Origin: Microcaldota archaeon
GTDB taxonomy: Archaea > B1Sed10-29 > B47-G15
NCBI GenBank assembly: GCA_003660975.1
Contig: QMVG01000003.1
Span: 1-64,000, forward strand
Length of the DNA stretch: 64,000 nt
Direction of reading: 5' to 3'
The notes under the pieces are model-generated. The model was not told where the DNA came from. It was given only the letters and a program-made list of their open reading frames with translations, and made no database searches. Numbering within the stretch: the first letter of the stretch is position 1; every line of letters starts with the position of its first letter. The translations under genes were made by a program, and so were the position numbers. Of this stretch, positions 58,425 through 64,000 are shown one piece after another.

Positions 58425-59216
58425 ATGCTTATTAAAAACACTCTTCTGTCTGAAAACATATACTCAATAGAAGAGGCAGAGGTAATTATTCTAGGTGTGC
58501 CGTTTGACTCCACAGTATCAGAATATCCTGGAACAAGGTTTGCGCCACTTAGGATAAGAGAGGATTTCAATATATCTGTTAACCAATATTTAGCAGAGAT
58601 GGGTAGTATCTCTGACGTAAAATTGTATGACGCAGGAAATCTTTTGGTCAGTCACGGTAATCCAAAGAAGACATTGAATGACTTGCAGTCAGACTTTAGG
58701 TCCATCTATAAACAAAACCCAGAAGCTAAGTATATTGTGATTGGAGGAGAGCATAGCATAAGCTTCCCGGTATTTGAGGTGATTAACAGTTTTGGAGATT
58801 TGGATTACCTTTGTTATGATGCCCACTGGGACCTCCTAGACGAAGCTTACGGGATAAAGGAAAGCCACGAATGCGTTAACAGAAGGATATTCGAGCTTGT
58901 GGGTGGAGACAGAATGAGGATAAAAGGCGTTAGGGAAGAGAGCAGGGAAGAGAAGGACTTTTCATCTCGAATAACAGGTAAGCTTCTTGGCAACAATCCC
59001 ATATATCTCTCAATTGATTTGGATATTTTGGATAATGTGCCCGTAAGCTGCCCAGTACCCGGTGGAATGTCTTTTGAGGAGCTATGGCGCGAAATTTCAA
59101 AAATAGAGAAGATAAAAGCAGTTGACATTGTTGAATACAATCCATTGTTGGGATACTCTCCTATCCCTGCCGAGCTGTTGAAGAGACTTATCTTGCTTCT
59201 TGCAAAATCACATTAG
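58425..59216 (+). CDS. Ureohydrolase (agmatinase/arginase family)
   Basis: 263 residues. The two-Mn site is intact: GGEHSISFPVFE (His), DYLCYDAHWDLLDEAYG (Asp, His, Asp) and YLSIDLDILDNVPVSCPVPGG (Asp, Asp). Agmatinase (agmatine to putrescine and urea, polyamine and hypusine supply) is the usual archaeal function. The active-site neighbourhood departs from typical agmatinases (DAHWDLLDEAYG for DAHxDxRxxYxG, NVPVSCPVPGG for DPAxAPGTGTPEPGG), so the substrate may differ. It overlaps the exchanger gene by 9 nt in convergent orientation. Confidence 0.85.
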   Translation: MLIKNTLLSENIYSIEEAEVIILGVPFDSTVSEYPGTRFAPLRIREDFNISVNQYLAEMGSISDVKLYDAGNLLVSHGNPKKTLNDLQSDFRSIYKQNPEAKYIVIGGEHSISFPVFEVINSFGDLDYLCYDAHWDLLDEAYGIKESHECVNRRIFELVGGDRMRIKGVREESREEKDFSSRITGKLLGNNPIYLSIDLDILDNVPVSCPVPGGMSFEELWREISKIEKIKAVDIVEYNPLLGYSPIPAELLKRLILLLAKSH

Positions 59217-60143
59217 AACACGAGTGGTCATAAACATGATGTAAATTAAGATAAGGAGCAATGCAGATTTTTTCCTCAATTTCTCATGCAGGCCAAATAG
59301 GACAGCCACAAGGCCTGTTATCACAAACAAAACAGGAAGGTCAAAGCTTAGCGTTAGGTTTTCCACCTTGAATCCAGCTACGACTGCACCAAGGCCTAAC
59401 ACTAATGTTGGATTTAATATGTTGCTTCCTATTAGTGTGCCAACGCTTAGCCTATTTATCCTTCTCAATATCGCGGTTATGCTGACAGTTAACTCAGGCA
59501 AGGCAGTTCCTAGGCCTATAAGTAGCCCTATTATCACCTCATCCAACTTCAATGCATTTGATATTCTTATGCCGCTTTCAACAACAAGGTTAGCCCCATA
59601 GATAAGGAGAAGCACCCCAATAAAACCAATGATAATGTCCCTTATATCTTCTTTCCTTAACCTTATGAATAGGTCGTGCTTTTCTATGCCTTTTAATATG
59701 TGCTGAGCATATGTAAAGTACATGCCAATTAATACAAAACCTTCTAGAGGGCTTATGAAATTGTCAACAGCAAATACATAGAGCATTGCAATCACAGCCA
59801 GCATTGTCCCACAATCCCTGTACCAATCCCTCTCTTTTAGTGCTAACACACCAAAGAGACCTGCAATGCCAAGTGTCAAGGTCAAGTTTACGATATTACT
59901 TCCAATAGCATTTCCTATGGCAATGCCAGAGGCCTCTATGCCCAGCATGTTGTGGAAACCGGCATTCAAACTTGTTGCTATTTCAGGAAGACTTGTGCCT
60001 ATTGAAACAACAGTAAGACCTATCAGCAATTCGCTCATGCCTGCTCTCTCTGCAAAGCGTTTAACAGCCTTTACTATTGTGTCGCTTCCGAAGATGAGCA
60101 TGCCAAGGCCAACCAAAAACACCACTATATCAATTGGGTTCAT
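59208..60143 (-). CDS. CaCA-family cation exchanger (Na+/Ca2+ type)
   Basis: 311 residues from ATG 60143 (MNPIDIVVFLVGLGMLIFGSDTIVKAVKRFAE); the longer start to 60233 runs into the Nudix gene. It has ten or so helices with the two alpha repeats of the CaCA fold: LLIGLTVVSIGTSLPEIATSL and GLLIGLGTALPELTVSITA, each with the GTxLPE motif, plus GIAIGNAIGSNIVN and GTLIGSNILNP. This is the YrbG/CaxA-like shape that swaps Ca2+ against Na+ or H+. TATA-like GTTTAAAAAGA lies ~27 nt before. Confidence 0.93.
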   Translation of the reverse strand: MNPIDIVVFLVGLGMLIFGSDTIVKAVKRFAERAGMSELLIGLTVVSIGTSLPEIATSLNAGFHNMLGIEASGIAIGNAIGSNIVNLTLTLGIAGLFGVLALKERDWYRDCGTMLAVIAMLYVFAVDNFISPLEGFVLIGMYFTYAQHILKGIEKHDLFIRLRKEDIRDIIIGFIGVLLLIYGANLVVESGIRISNALKLDEVIIGLLIGLGTALPELTVSITAILRRINRLSVGTLIGSNILNPTLVLGLGAVVAGFKVENLTLSFDLPVLFVITGLVAVLFGLHEKLRKKSALLLILIYIMFMTTRVLM

Positions 60144-60164
60144 AAAAAAAGCTAAGCAGTTGGT

Positions 60165-60175
60165 GTTTAAAAAGA
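60165..60175 (-). promoter_or_regulatory. TATA box of the exchanger
   Basis: TCTTTTTAAAC on the minus strand is ~27 nt before ATG 60143, consistent with a leaderless transcript. Confidence 0.45.
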
Positions 60176-60187
60176 TGTGCCAGAGAA

Positions 60188-60199
60188 ATTTAAATAAAT
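60188..60199 (+). promoter_or_regulatory. TATA box of the Nudix-fold gene
   Basis: ATTTAAATAAAT is ~26 nt before ATG 60219, the spacing for a leaderless start. Confidence 0.5.
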
Positions 60200-60218
60200 C
60201 TTTTATTATTATATTATC

Positions 60219-60641
60219 ATGGATTGGAATCAATTTGATAAAGGAGTCTTTTTGGTAAACTTATTGGGCATCATATATGACCCCAAAACTAAAAAGATTT
60301 TAATTGGCAAGAGGGAAAATGACCCCTACATCAAAGAGCTATCTTGGTGTTTTCCAGGAGGCAGGCCTGGCTATGTTGATGACCTGGAATTTTACCTCAA
60401 AGAGCAGATTAAAATCAAAACAGGACTAGAGGTTGAGCCTAAAAAAATTGTCTTTGCTAAAACATATCCGGAAAAAAGAGAATTCCTCTCAATATACTAC
60501 TATTGCGAAGTTTTGGGTGGTGAGGAGAAGGCCGGTGATAAATTTGTTGAAATAAAATGGGTAAGACCTACAGAGGTTGTTAATTATTTTACTACCTCCT
60601 TACACCAAAAGGTTCTAGATTTCTTAAGGACACTAGAGTGA
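60219..60641 (+). CDS. Nudix-fold protein with degraded Nudix box
   Basis: 140 residues. The N-terminal LLGIIYDPKTKKILIGKRENDPYIKELSWCFPGGRPGYVDD and IKWVRPTEVVNYF place it in the Nudix fold. The GG-x19-TGL spacing of the box is kept, but the REUxEE stretch reads EQIKIK: the catalytic Glu pair is Ile-Lys and the Arg-Glu is Glu-Gln. It therefore probably does not hydrolyse by the usual metal mechanism and may bind an NDP-x ligand or have another role. It may be a recently inactivated enzyme or a sensor. Downstream neighbour is the KaiC operon. Confidence 0.8.
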   Translation: MDWNQFDKGVFLVNLLGIIYDPKTKKILIGKRENDPYIKELSWCFPGGRPGYVDDLEFYLKEQIKIKTGLEVEPKKIVFAKTYPEKREFLSIYYYCEVLGGEEKAGDKFVEIKWVRPTEVVNYFTTSLHQKVLDFLRTLE

Positions 60642-60685
60642 CGGAGGATTGCGTAAATTAACAGATATTGCTGATTTTTAGCAAA

Positions 60686-60697
60686 GTTTTTAAACAT
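60686..60697 (+). promoter_or_regulatory. TATA box of KaiC-V4R operon
   Basis: GTTTTTAAACAT is ~36 nt before ATG 60727, followed by a weak AGAAGGGG SD. Confidence 0.5.
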
Positions 60698-60726
60698 TTA
60701 CCTGCTTTAATAAGAAGGGGATTTTT

Positions 60727-61494
60727 ATGAAAGGTGATAGAGTTTCATCAGGAATATTCGGCTTGGATGATCTAGTGGCGGGAGGCTTCCCCAAAAATAG
60801 TATAATTCTTTTGGCAGGAGGTCCAGGCACAGGTAAAACCACATTTTCTCTACAATACCTATATAAAGGCATAGTTGACTATGGAGAAAATGCTATCTAT
60901 GTCAGTTCAGAAGAAGATTTTAATGAGATAAACACATCTATGTCTGCTTTTGGGATGGACTTTGAGAAAGTATCCAATGAAAAAAAATTTTCAATGATAA
61001 CATTTGAAGGGAGCACTGAGATTAAAGAACTCATCTCACGGATAAAAAACTCAGCAAAGCAAATAAAGGCCAACAGGTTAGTTATTGACTCTTTTTCATC
61101 TTTGGAGCTATTTGCTTCAACATATAAATCAGTCATAAATGAGTTGCCTCTATCAGCTTTGAGGTTGCCTTCATCTGTTATGGTGCCAACAGAGGCAATA
61201 GTTAGAAAGATGTTGTACAAATTGATATCCAGTTTGAAACAATTAGGATTAACAACAATCTTAACATCTGAGTTTGATGGCAGCACAAAATATTCGAGAT
61301 ATGGGGTTGCAGAATTTTTAGTCGATGGTTTGATAGTCTTACATTACTCATCTATCGGACAAAAAAAGTTTGGCAACATTGAGATTAAGAAGCTTAGGAA
61401 GACCAAACACACGCACGGTATTTTTGATTATGACCTCACCGAAAAAGGCTTTGAGATATTTGTAGAGCATGGACCTTCAATCATAATGAAGTGA
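60727..61494 (+). CDS. KaiC-like RecA-fold ATPase
   Basis: 255 residues, a single KaiC/GvpD-type domain: RVSSGIFGLDDLVAGGFPKNSIILLAGGPGTGKTTFSLQYLYKG (Walker A), AIYVSSEEDFNEI, LVIDSFSSLELFA (Walker B) and TTILTSEFDGS. The C-terminal LVDGLIVLHYSSIGQKKFGNIEIKKLRKTKHTHGIFDYDLTEKGFEIF is the KaiC C-terminal strand pattern. Archaeal single-domain KaiC proteins often act with a receptor or effector; here the next gene, 4 nt on, encodes a V4R-domain protein. It is first in a three-gene run. Regulation unknown. Confidence 0.9.
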   Translation: MKGDRVSSGIFGLDDLVAGGFPKNSIILLAGGPGTGKTTFSLQYLYKGIVDYGENAIYVSSEEDFNEINTSMSAFGMDFEKVSNEKKFSMITFEGSTEIKELISRIKNSAKQIKANRLVIDSFSSLELFASTYKSVINELPLSALRLPSSVMVPTEAIVRKMLYKLISSLKQLGLTTILTSEFDGSTKYSRYGVAEFLVDGLIVLHYSSIGQKKFGNIEIKKLRKTKHTHGIFDYDLTEKGFEIFVEHGPSIIMK

Positions 61495-61498
61495 TAAA

Positions 61499-62143
61499 AT
61501 GCCATTTATGTCCGGCGCATACGGTCTTTTTGGTAAATGGCTAATTTCAGGTCAACTTAAGATCAGCGAAGGCGATATTTCTTTGCTTGGGCAAAGAGTG
61601 GCAATGCTTCCAACTTCTTTTTTTGTTGAGATGGAAAAGACAGTACAGAAATCAAATAGTCCAACTCTCCGAGACGATGTTTATCTTTGGGCATGGAAAA
61701 TTGCTTATTTGTACATTAAAAAATTTGTGGAGGAATATGGTCTGAAGACCTTTGAAGAAAGGTATAAATGGGGAATGGATATTGCTTCTTTAGCTGGCTT
61801 TGGGGATTATAAAACTATTGATTATCATGATAAAGAATATAGTTATTTTTACATTATAAACAATCCAATCGCGGAGGCTTTTTACCCTTCTAAAAAAGCA
61901 GTAGACACTTTCCTTAGGGGCATAAATGCAGGTGGTGGTACTGCCTGTCATATGCAGATAGTCAATTGTTTGGAGACCGACTGCCAAGCAATAAATGGCC
62001 AAAAATGTGTTTTTATAACAGGCACAGAAAGAGCACATGAAAAGTTCGGAGTTTCTGATTTGTACGCTGAACAGTTGGATCTTGATTATGTACTTCCGCA
62101 ACAAAAAGAATTCCTAAGAAAGGTAGGATTACCGAAGGTGTAG
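61499..62143 (+). CDS. V4R-domain (4-vinyl reductase-type) protein
   Basis: 214 residues. The C-terminal half has the V4R signature around HMQIVNCLETDCQAINGQKCVFITG: two or three conserved Cys that bind small hydrophobic ligands or metal, as in bacteriochlorophyll-related and XylR-type sensor domains. The N-terminal half (SLLGQRVAMLPTSFFVEMEK) is helical and may mediate dimerisation. It sits between the KaiC-like ATPase and a DDxxD protein, 4 and 3 nt from each, so I infer a sensor in a KaiC-signalling unit. The ligand is not known. Confidence 0.78.
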   Translation: MPFMSGAYGLFGKWLISGQLKISEGDISLLGQRVAMLPTSFFVEMEKTVQKSNSPTLRDDVYLWAWKIAYLYIKKFVEEYGLKTFEERYKWGMDIASLAGFGDYKTIDYHDKEYSYFYIINNPIAEAFYPSKKAVDTFLRGINAGGGTACHMQIVNCLETDCQAINGQKCVFITGTERAHEKFGVSDLYAEQLDLDYVLPQQKEFLRKVGLPKV

Positions 62144-62146
62144 TAA

Positions 62147-62980
62147 ATGAACAAAGCAGATGATAAAGACCTTATACAAAAATCGTTTAAAAAGGTAGAA
62201 GAACTTCAAATAAAAAACCATGACAGCCAAGTGCCTTTGTTTCTAGAGTATTTTAGAAATAGGCGAGTTGATTCCGGTACACTCTCTTTTCTTGAAACTG
62301 TTCTAATGGACCTCGAAAGGATCTTTTGGACCATTGATGATACGCTGGATCTACAGTATGATAATAGTAAAGAATTATATTTATACAATGAAATAGTCAA
62401 ATTTGTTAGCTTTGTTTTGTTAATGGATAAAATTTTAACCAAGCAATTTGCCGATAAGAGAGATTTGTTATCTTCTTTGATAGGAAAAAAGATACTTGCA
62501 GAGCGGATTCTCGATGCCATAAAAATTACATTAAAACCGTTAGTTAATATTCCATATAACGAGGCACTCTTATCAAGGAGGTTTAAAAAATTGAATTCTG
62601 ACCATGAACTGATAAAATTCATAAAAGAAAACCAATTAAACAAAGCGCAAAATTTAAAGGTTTATGCAGCAGTGTCAGAAGCCATATGTAAGAAGAATGT
62701 AAAGTTAGACTTGTTTCTTTATGCTAGAGCCATCCAACTTATACGCAATGACATTGAAGATGTTGGGGAAGATAGAAGGCACGATAACAACAACATTGTT
62801 CTTTTATTAAGGCGAAGGTTTAGAAGTAGAAACAAAATAAACAGCCTTCTAATAACTACTGCTAAAGAGATGTATAGATATATCGAAGGCAATTGCGATG
62901 AAAACACCTCTTTTTTGAAAGAATTCGCCAAGGCTGAGATTCAAAAAATAAGAAACTTACTTAATACTCAGCACAGATAG
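62147..62980 (+). CDS. All-helical protein with DDxxD and NDxxD motifs (isoprenoid-synthase-like?)
   Basis: 277 residues, almost wholly helical by eye. Two aspartate motifs stand at the spacing expected of the isoprenoid-synthase fold: FWTIDDTLDLQYD (DDTLD, ~residue 65) and QLIRNDIEDVGEDRRHDNN (NDIED, ~205). Prenyl synthases and terpene cyclases use such pairs to bind Mg-diphosphate. Overall identity is not recognisable, and the N-terminal motifs of prenyl synthases are missing, so this is a hypothesis from motif spacing. It overlaps the convergent DUF457 gene by 24 nt. Last in the KaiC-V4R operon. Confidence 0.6.
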   Translation: MNKADDKDLIQKSFKKVEELQIKNHDSQVPLFLEYFRNRRVDSGTLSFLETVLMDLERIFWTIDDTLDLQYDNSKELYLYNEIVKFVSFVLLMDKILTKQFADKRDLLSSLIGKKILAERILDAIKITLKPLVNIPYNEALLSRRFKKLNSDHELIKFIKENQLNKAQNLKVYAAVSEAICKKNVKLDLFLYARAIQLIRNDIEDVGEDRRHDNNNIVLLLRRRFRSRNKINSLLITTAKEMYRYIEGNCDENTSFLKEFAKAEIQKIRNLLNTQHR

Positions 62981-63361
62981 TGGGTTCCATCCAAAGAGCA
63001 TGGCAATTATGATAAAAGCGCTTAGCCAGAGTAATGCAAGGCCTACCCTTTCATTTACTATTACCCAGTATTGCCTTGTTTTTGACATGTCATCTATGAG
63101 ATGGCCTAAATAGCCAACGCTAAAAGCAGTGAATATTAAGTGTTTGGGTTTTACTAGGAATAGCAAAAAAGGGATTAAAAATGAGTGGAGCAATGGGTTT
63201 CTGTGCCCAAGTTTCAGGAACTGGTCAATGTCAGGAGTCAATGCCCCTATTAATGAGAAGAGCATAAAAGGTGGAATCTTTTCTAAGGGTATGCTGAAAA
63301 GGATTATGAAAAGAATGGAGAGCAGTACTGATGTCACTATATGCAGGAAATACCTGGACAT
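62957..63361 (-). CDS. DUF457-like membrane-bound metal-dependent hydrolase
   Basis: I start at ATG 63361 (MSRYFLHIVTSVLLSILFI); the track's longer frame to 63718 runs antisense through the next gene. 134 residues, about four helices, with PDIDQFLKLGHRNPLLHSF (the D-I-D and HR...HS metal-site signature of the LexA-binding/YdjM-like family) and GYLGHLIDDMSKTR. Family members are membrane proteins of unknown substrate. It is divergent from the basic protein at 63483. Confidence 0.8.
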   Translation of the reverse strand: MSRYFLHIVTSVLLSILFIILFSIPLEKIPPFMLFSLIGALTPDIDQFLKLGHRNPLLHSFLIPFLLFLVKPKHLIFTAFSVGYLGHLIDDMSKTRQYWVIVNERVGLALLWLSAFIIIAMLFGWNPLSVLSIK

Positions 63362-63443
63362 CGGAGTCTTCCTGTCTTCTTTCTCGCCCACAGTTAATTT
63401 ACTGCAGTAATGTTTAAAAATGCTTTCTACAAAAAATGAAAGA

Positions 63444-63454
63444 TTTTTATAATG
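63444..63454 (+). promoter_or_regulatory. TATA-like box upstream of 63483
   Basis: TTTTTATAATG lies ~34 nt before the ATG at 63483, with a GAGGAGG SD at 63473-63479 between. Together they identify a leadered start. Confidence 0.5.
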
Positions 63455-63482
63455 TGGCTTTCTAATAAAAGAGAGGAGGCAT

Positions 63483-64000
63483 ATGGGAAGAAAAGCACAG
63501 TATCTTGTGAGACGGGAAAGAGAGCGAAGGAATATAGGAAATGAAGAAAAAAATTCCACCAGGATAGAAACTGAGATTCTTGTAAAAGGAGGCCCTGAAG
63601 CTCTTTTGAGATATAAGGGTTTGGATCCCAAAGAGATACCCAGAGAGGTTATGAGCTCATTAGAGGAAAGTAGGAAGGAAAGAAGCAGCAGAGGTCTGAG
63701 AACACTTGAGCTATTCATTCAAAGCCTTCCACCAAAAGAGAGGTCGAAGATATTACTAAGAGCGATTGAGGAGAGAAGAAAAAGGATGCCACCGCTTAAA
63801 GAAGGGGATAAAGAAAAAAAGATAAAAATAAGAAAAAAGACAGGAAAGAAATCCTTTATTGGAGGGGGGATCACACATAAAAGAGCTGAACTGGGGGAGC
63901 TTGAAACAGAGCTGAAATTTACCCATGCTTTGCTGGAAAATGTAGCAGAATATCAGGCAGGGGGCAAGCCATTGTCTGTTCTAGTGAGGACTCTAAATAG
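63483..64000 (+). CDS. Basic protein of unknown function, cut by right window edge
   Basis: Not in the ORF track because no stop is reached in the window. ATG 63483 has GAGGAGG five bases before. The first 172 codons give MGRKAQYLVRRERERRN..., with ILVKGGPEALLRYKGLDPKEIPREVM, a helical LRTLELFIQSLPPKERSKILLRAIEERR, Lys/Arg runs KKIKIRKKTGKKSF and then ELGELETELKFTHALLENV. It is highly charged, without signal or TM. A nucleic-acid or ribosome partner is plausible from the charge alone. No family recognised. Confidence 0.7.
   Translation, partial: MGRKAQYLVRRERERRNIGNEEKNSTRIETEILVKGGPEALLRYKGLDPKEIPREVMSSLEESRKERSSRGLRTLELFIQSLPPKERSKILLRAIEERRKRMPPLKEGDKEKKIKIRKKTGKKSFIGGGITHKRAELGELETELKFTHALLENVAEYQAGGKPLSVLVRTLN

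Noticed and set aside
63362-63718. 119-residue N-terminal extension of the DUF457 ORF
   Set aside because: Antisense to the basic protein at 63483, which has its own SD and TATA; the DUF457 fold starts at 63361.

Overview
The window is archaeal, AT-rich and gene-dense. The evidence is a Sec61-beta subunit, Alba, fibrillarin and Nop5, NMD3, a CPSF2-type beta-CASP RNase, ADP-forming acetyl-CoA synthetase subunits, AglB, an ATP-dependent DNA ligase, archaeal-type aminoacyl-tRNA synthetases, a tRNA intron in a bulge-helix-bulge, and TATA boxes 25-35 nt upstream of leaderless starts. Most convergent gene pairs overlap at their 3' ends. A small-genome lineage (DPANN-like) is my inference; the sequence alone does not fix the phylum.

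Layout. (1) 1-20346 is a surface-glycan and N-glycosylation locus: NDP-sugar epimerases, a Wzx/MATE-like flippase, UDP-glucose dehydrogenase, GalU, WecB, two GT2 and five GT4 glycosyltransferases, two polysaccharide-deacetylase-like proteins, two methyltransferases, an Alg7/MraY-like sugar-1-phosphate transferase and the oligosaccharyltransferase AglB. (2) 20574-26963 holds an intron-containing tRNA-Ile(UAU), a membrane thioredoxin-like protein, a nop5-HAD-membrane protein-fibrillarin operon and leuS. (3) 26997-33047 holds three secreted or membrane-anchored proteins, two of which share a C-terminal module. (4) 33140-47111 holds argS fused end-to-end with tRNA-Arg(UCU), a phosphohexomutase, a HerA-like ATPase, a 1062-residue sequon-rich surface protein, aspS, a KH protein, alba, a DUF460 protein and DNA ligase. 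(5) 47108-50409 is a tandem family of three membrane-anchored Rossmann-like proteins, one interrupted by an in-frame TAG. (6) 50483-55740 holds Sec61-beta, two small genes, tRNA-Val with a duplicated 3' end and hairpin repeats, Mre11, and acdA/acdB with a small ORF between them. (7) 55856-64000 holds aCPSF2, nmd3, an arginase-family enzyme, a Ca2+/Na+ exchanger, a Nudix-fold protein with a ruined catalytic box, a KaiC-V4R-DDxxD protein operon, a DUF457 membrane protein and a gene cut by the right edge.

How it fits together. GalU and Ugd make UDP-glucose and UDP-glucuronate, WecB makes UDP-ManNAc, the Alg7-like enzyme starts the lipid-linked glycan, the GTs extend it, the flippase exports it and AglB attaches it to Asn. 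The large proteins at 27948-33047 and 39054-42242 are rich in N-x-S/T sequons and are plausible AglB targets. No stretch above 300 bases lacks a gene. The longest gaps are 20347-20573 (promoters for aglB and tRNA-Ile) and 51334-51571 (tRNA remnant and hairpins). I saw no rRNA, CRISPR array, transposase or integrase gene.
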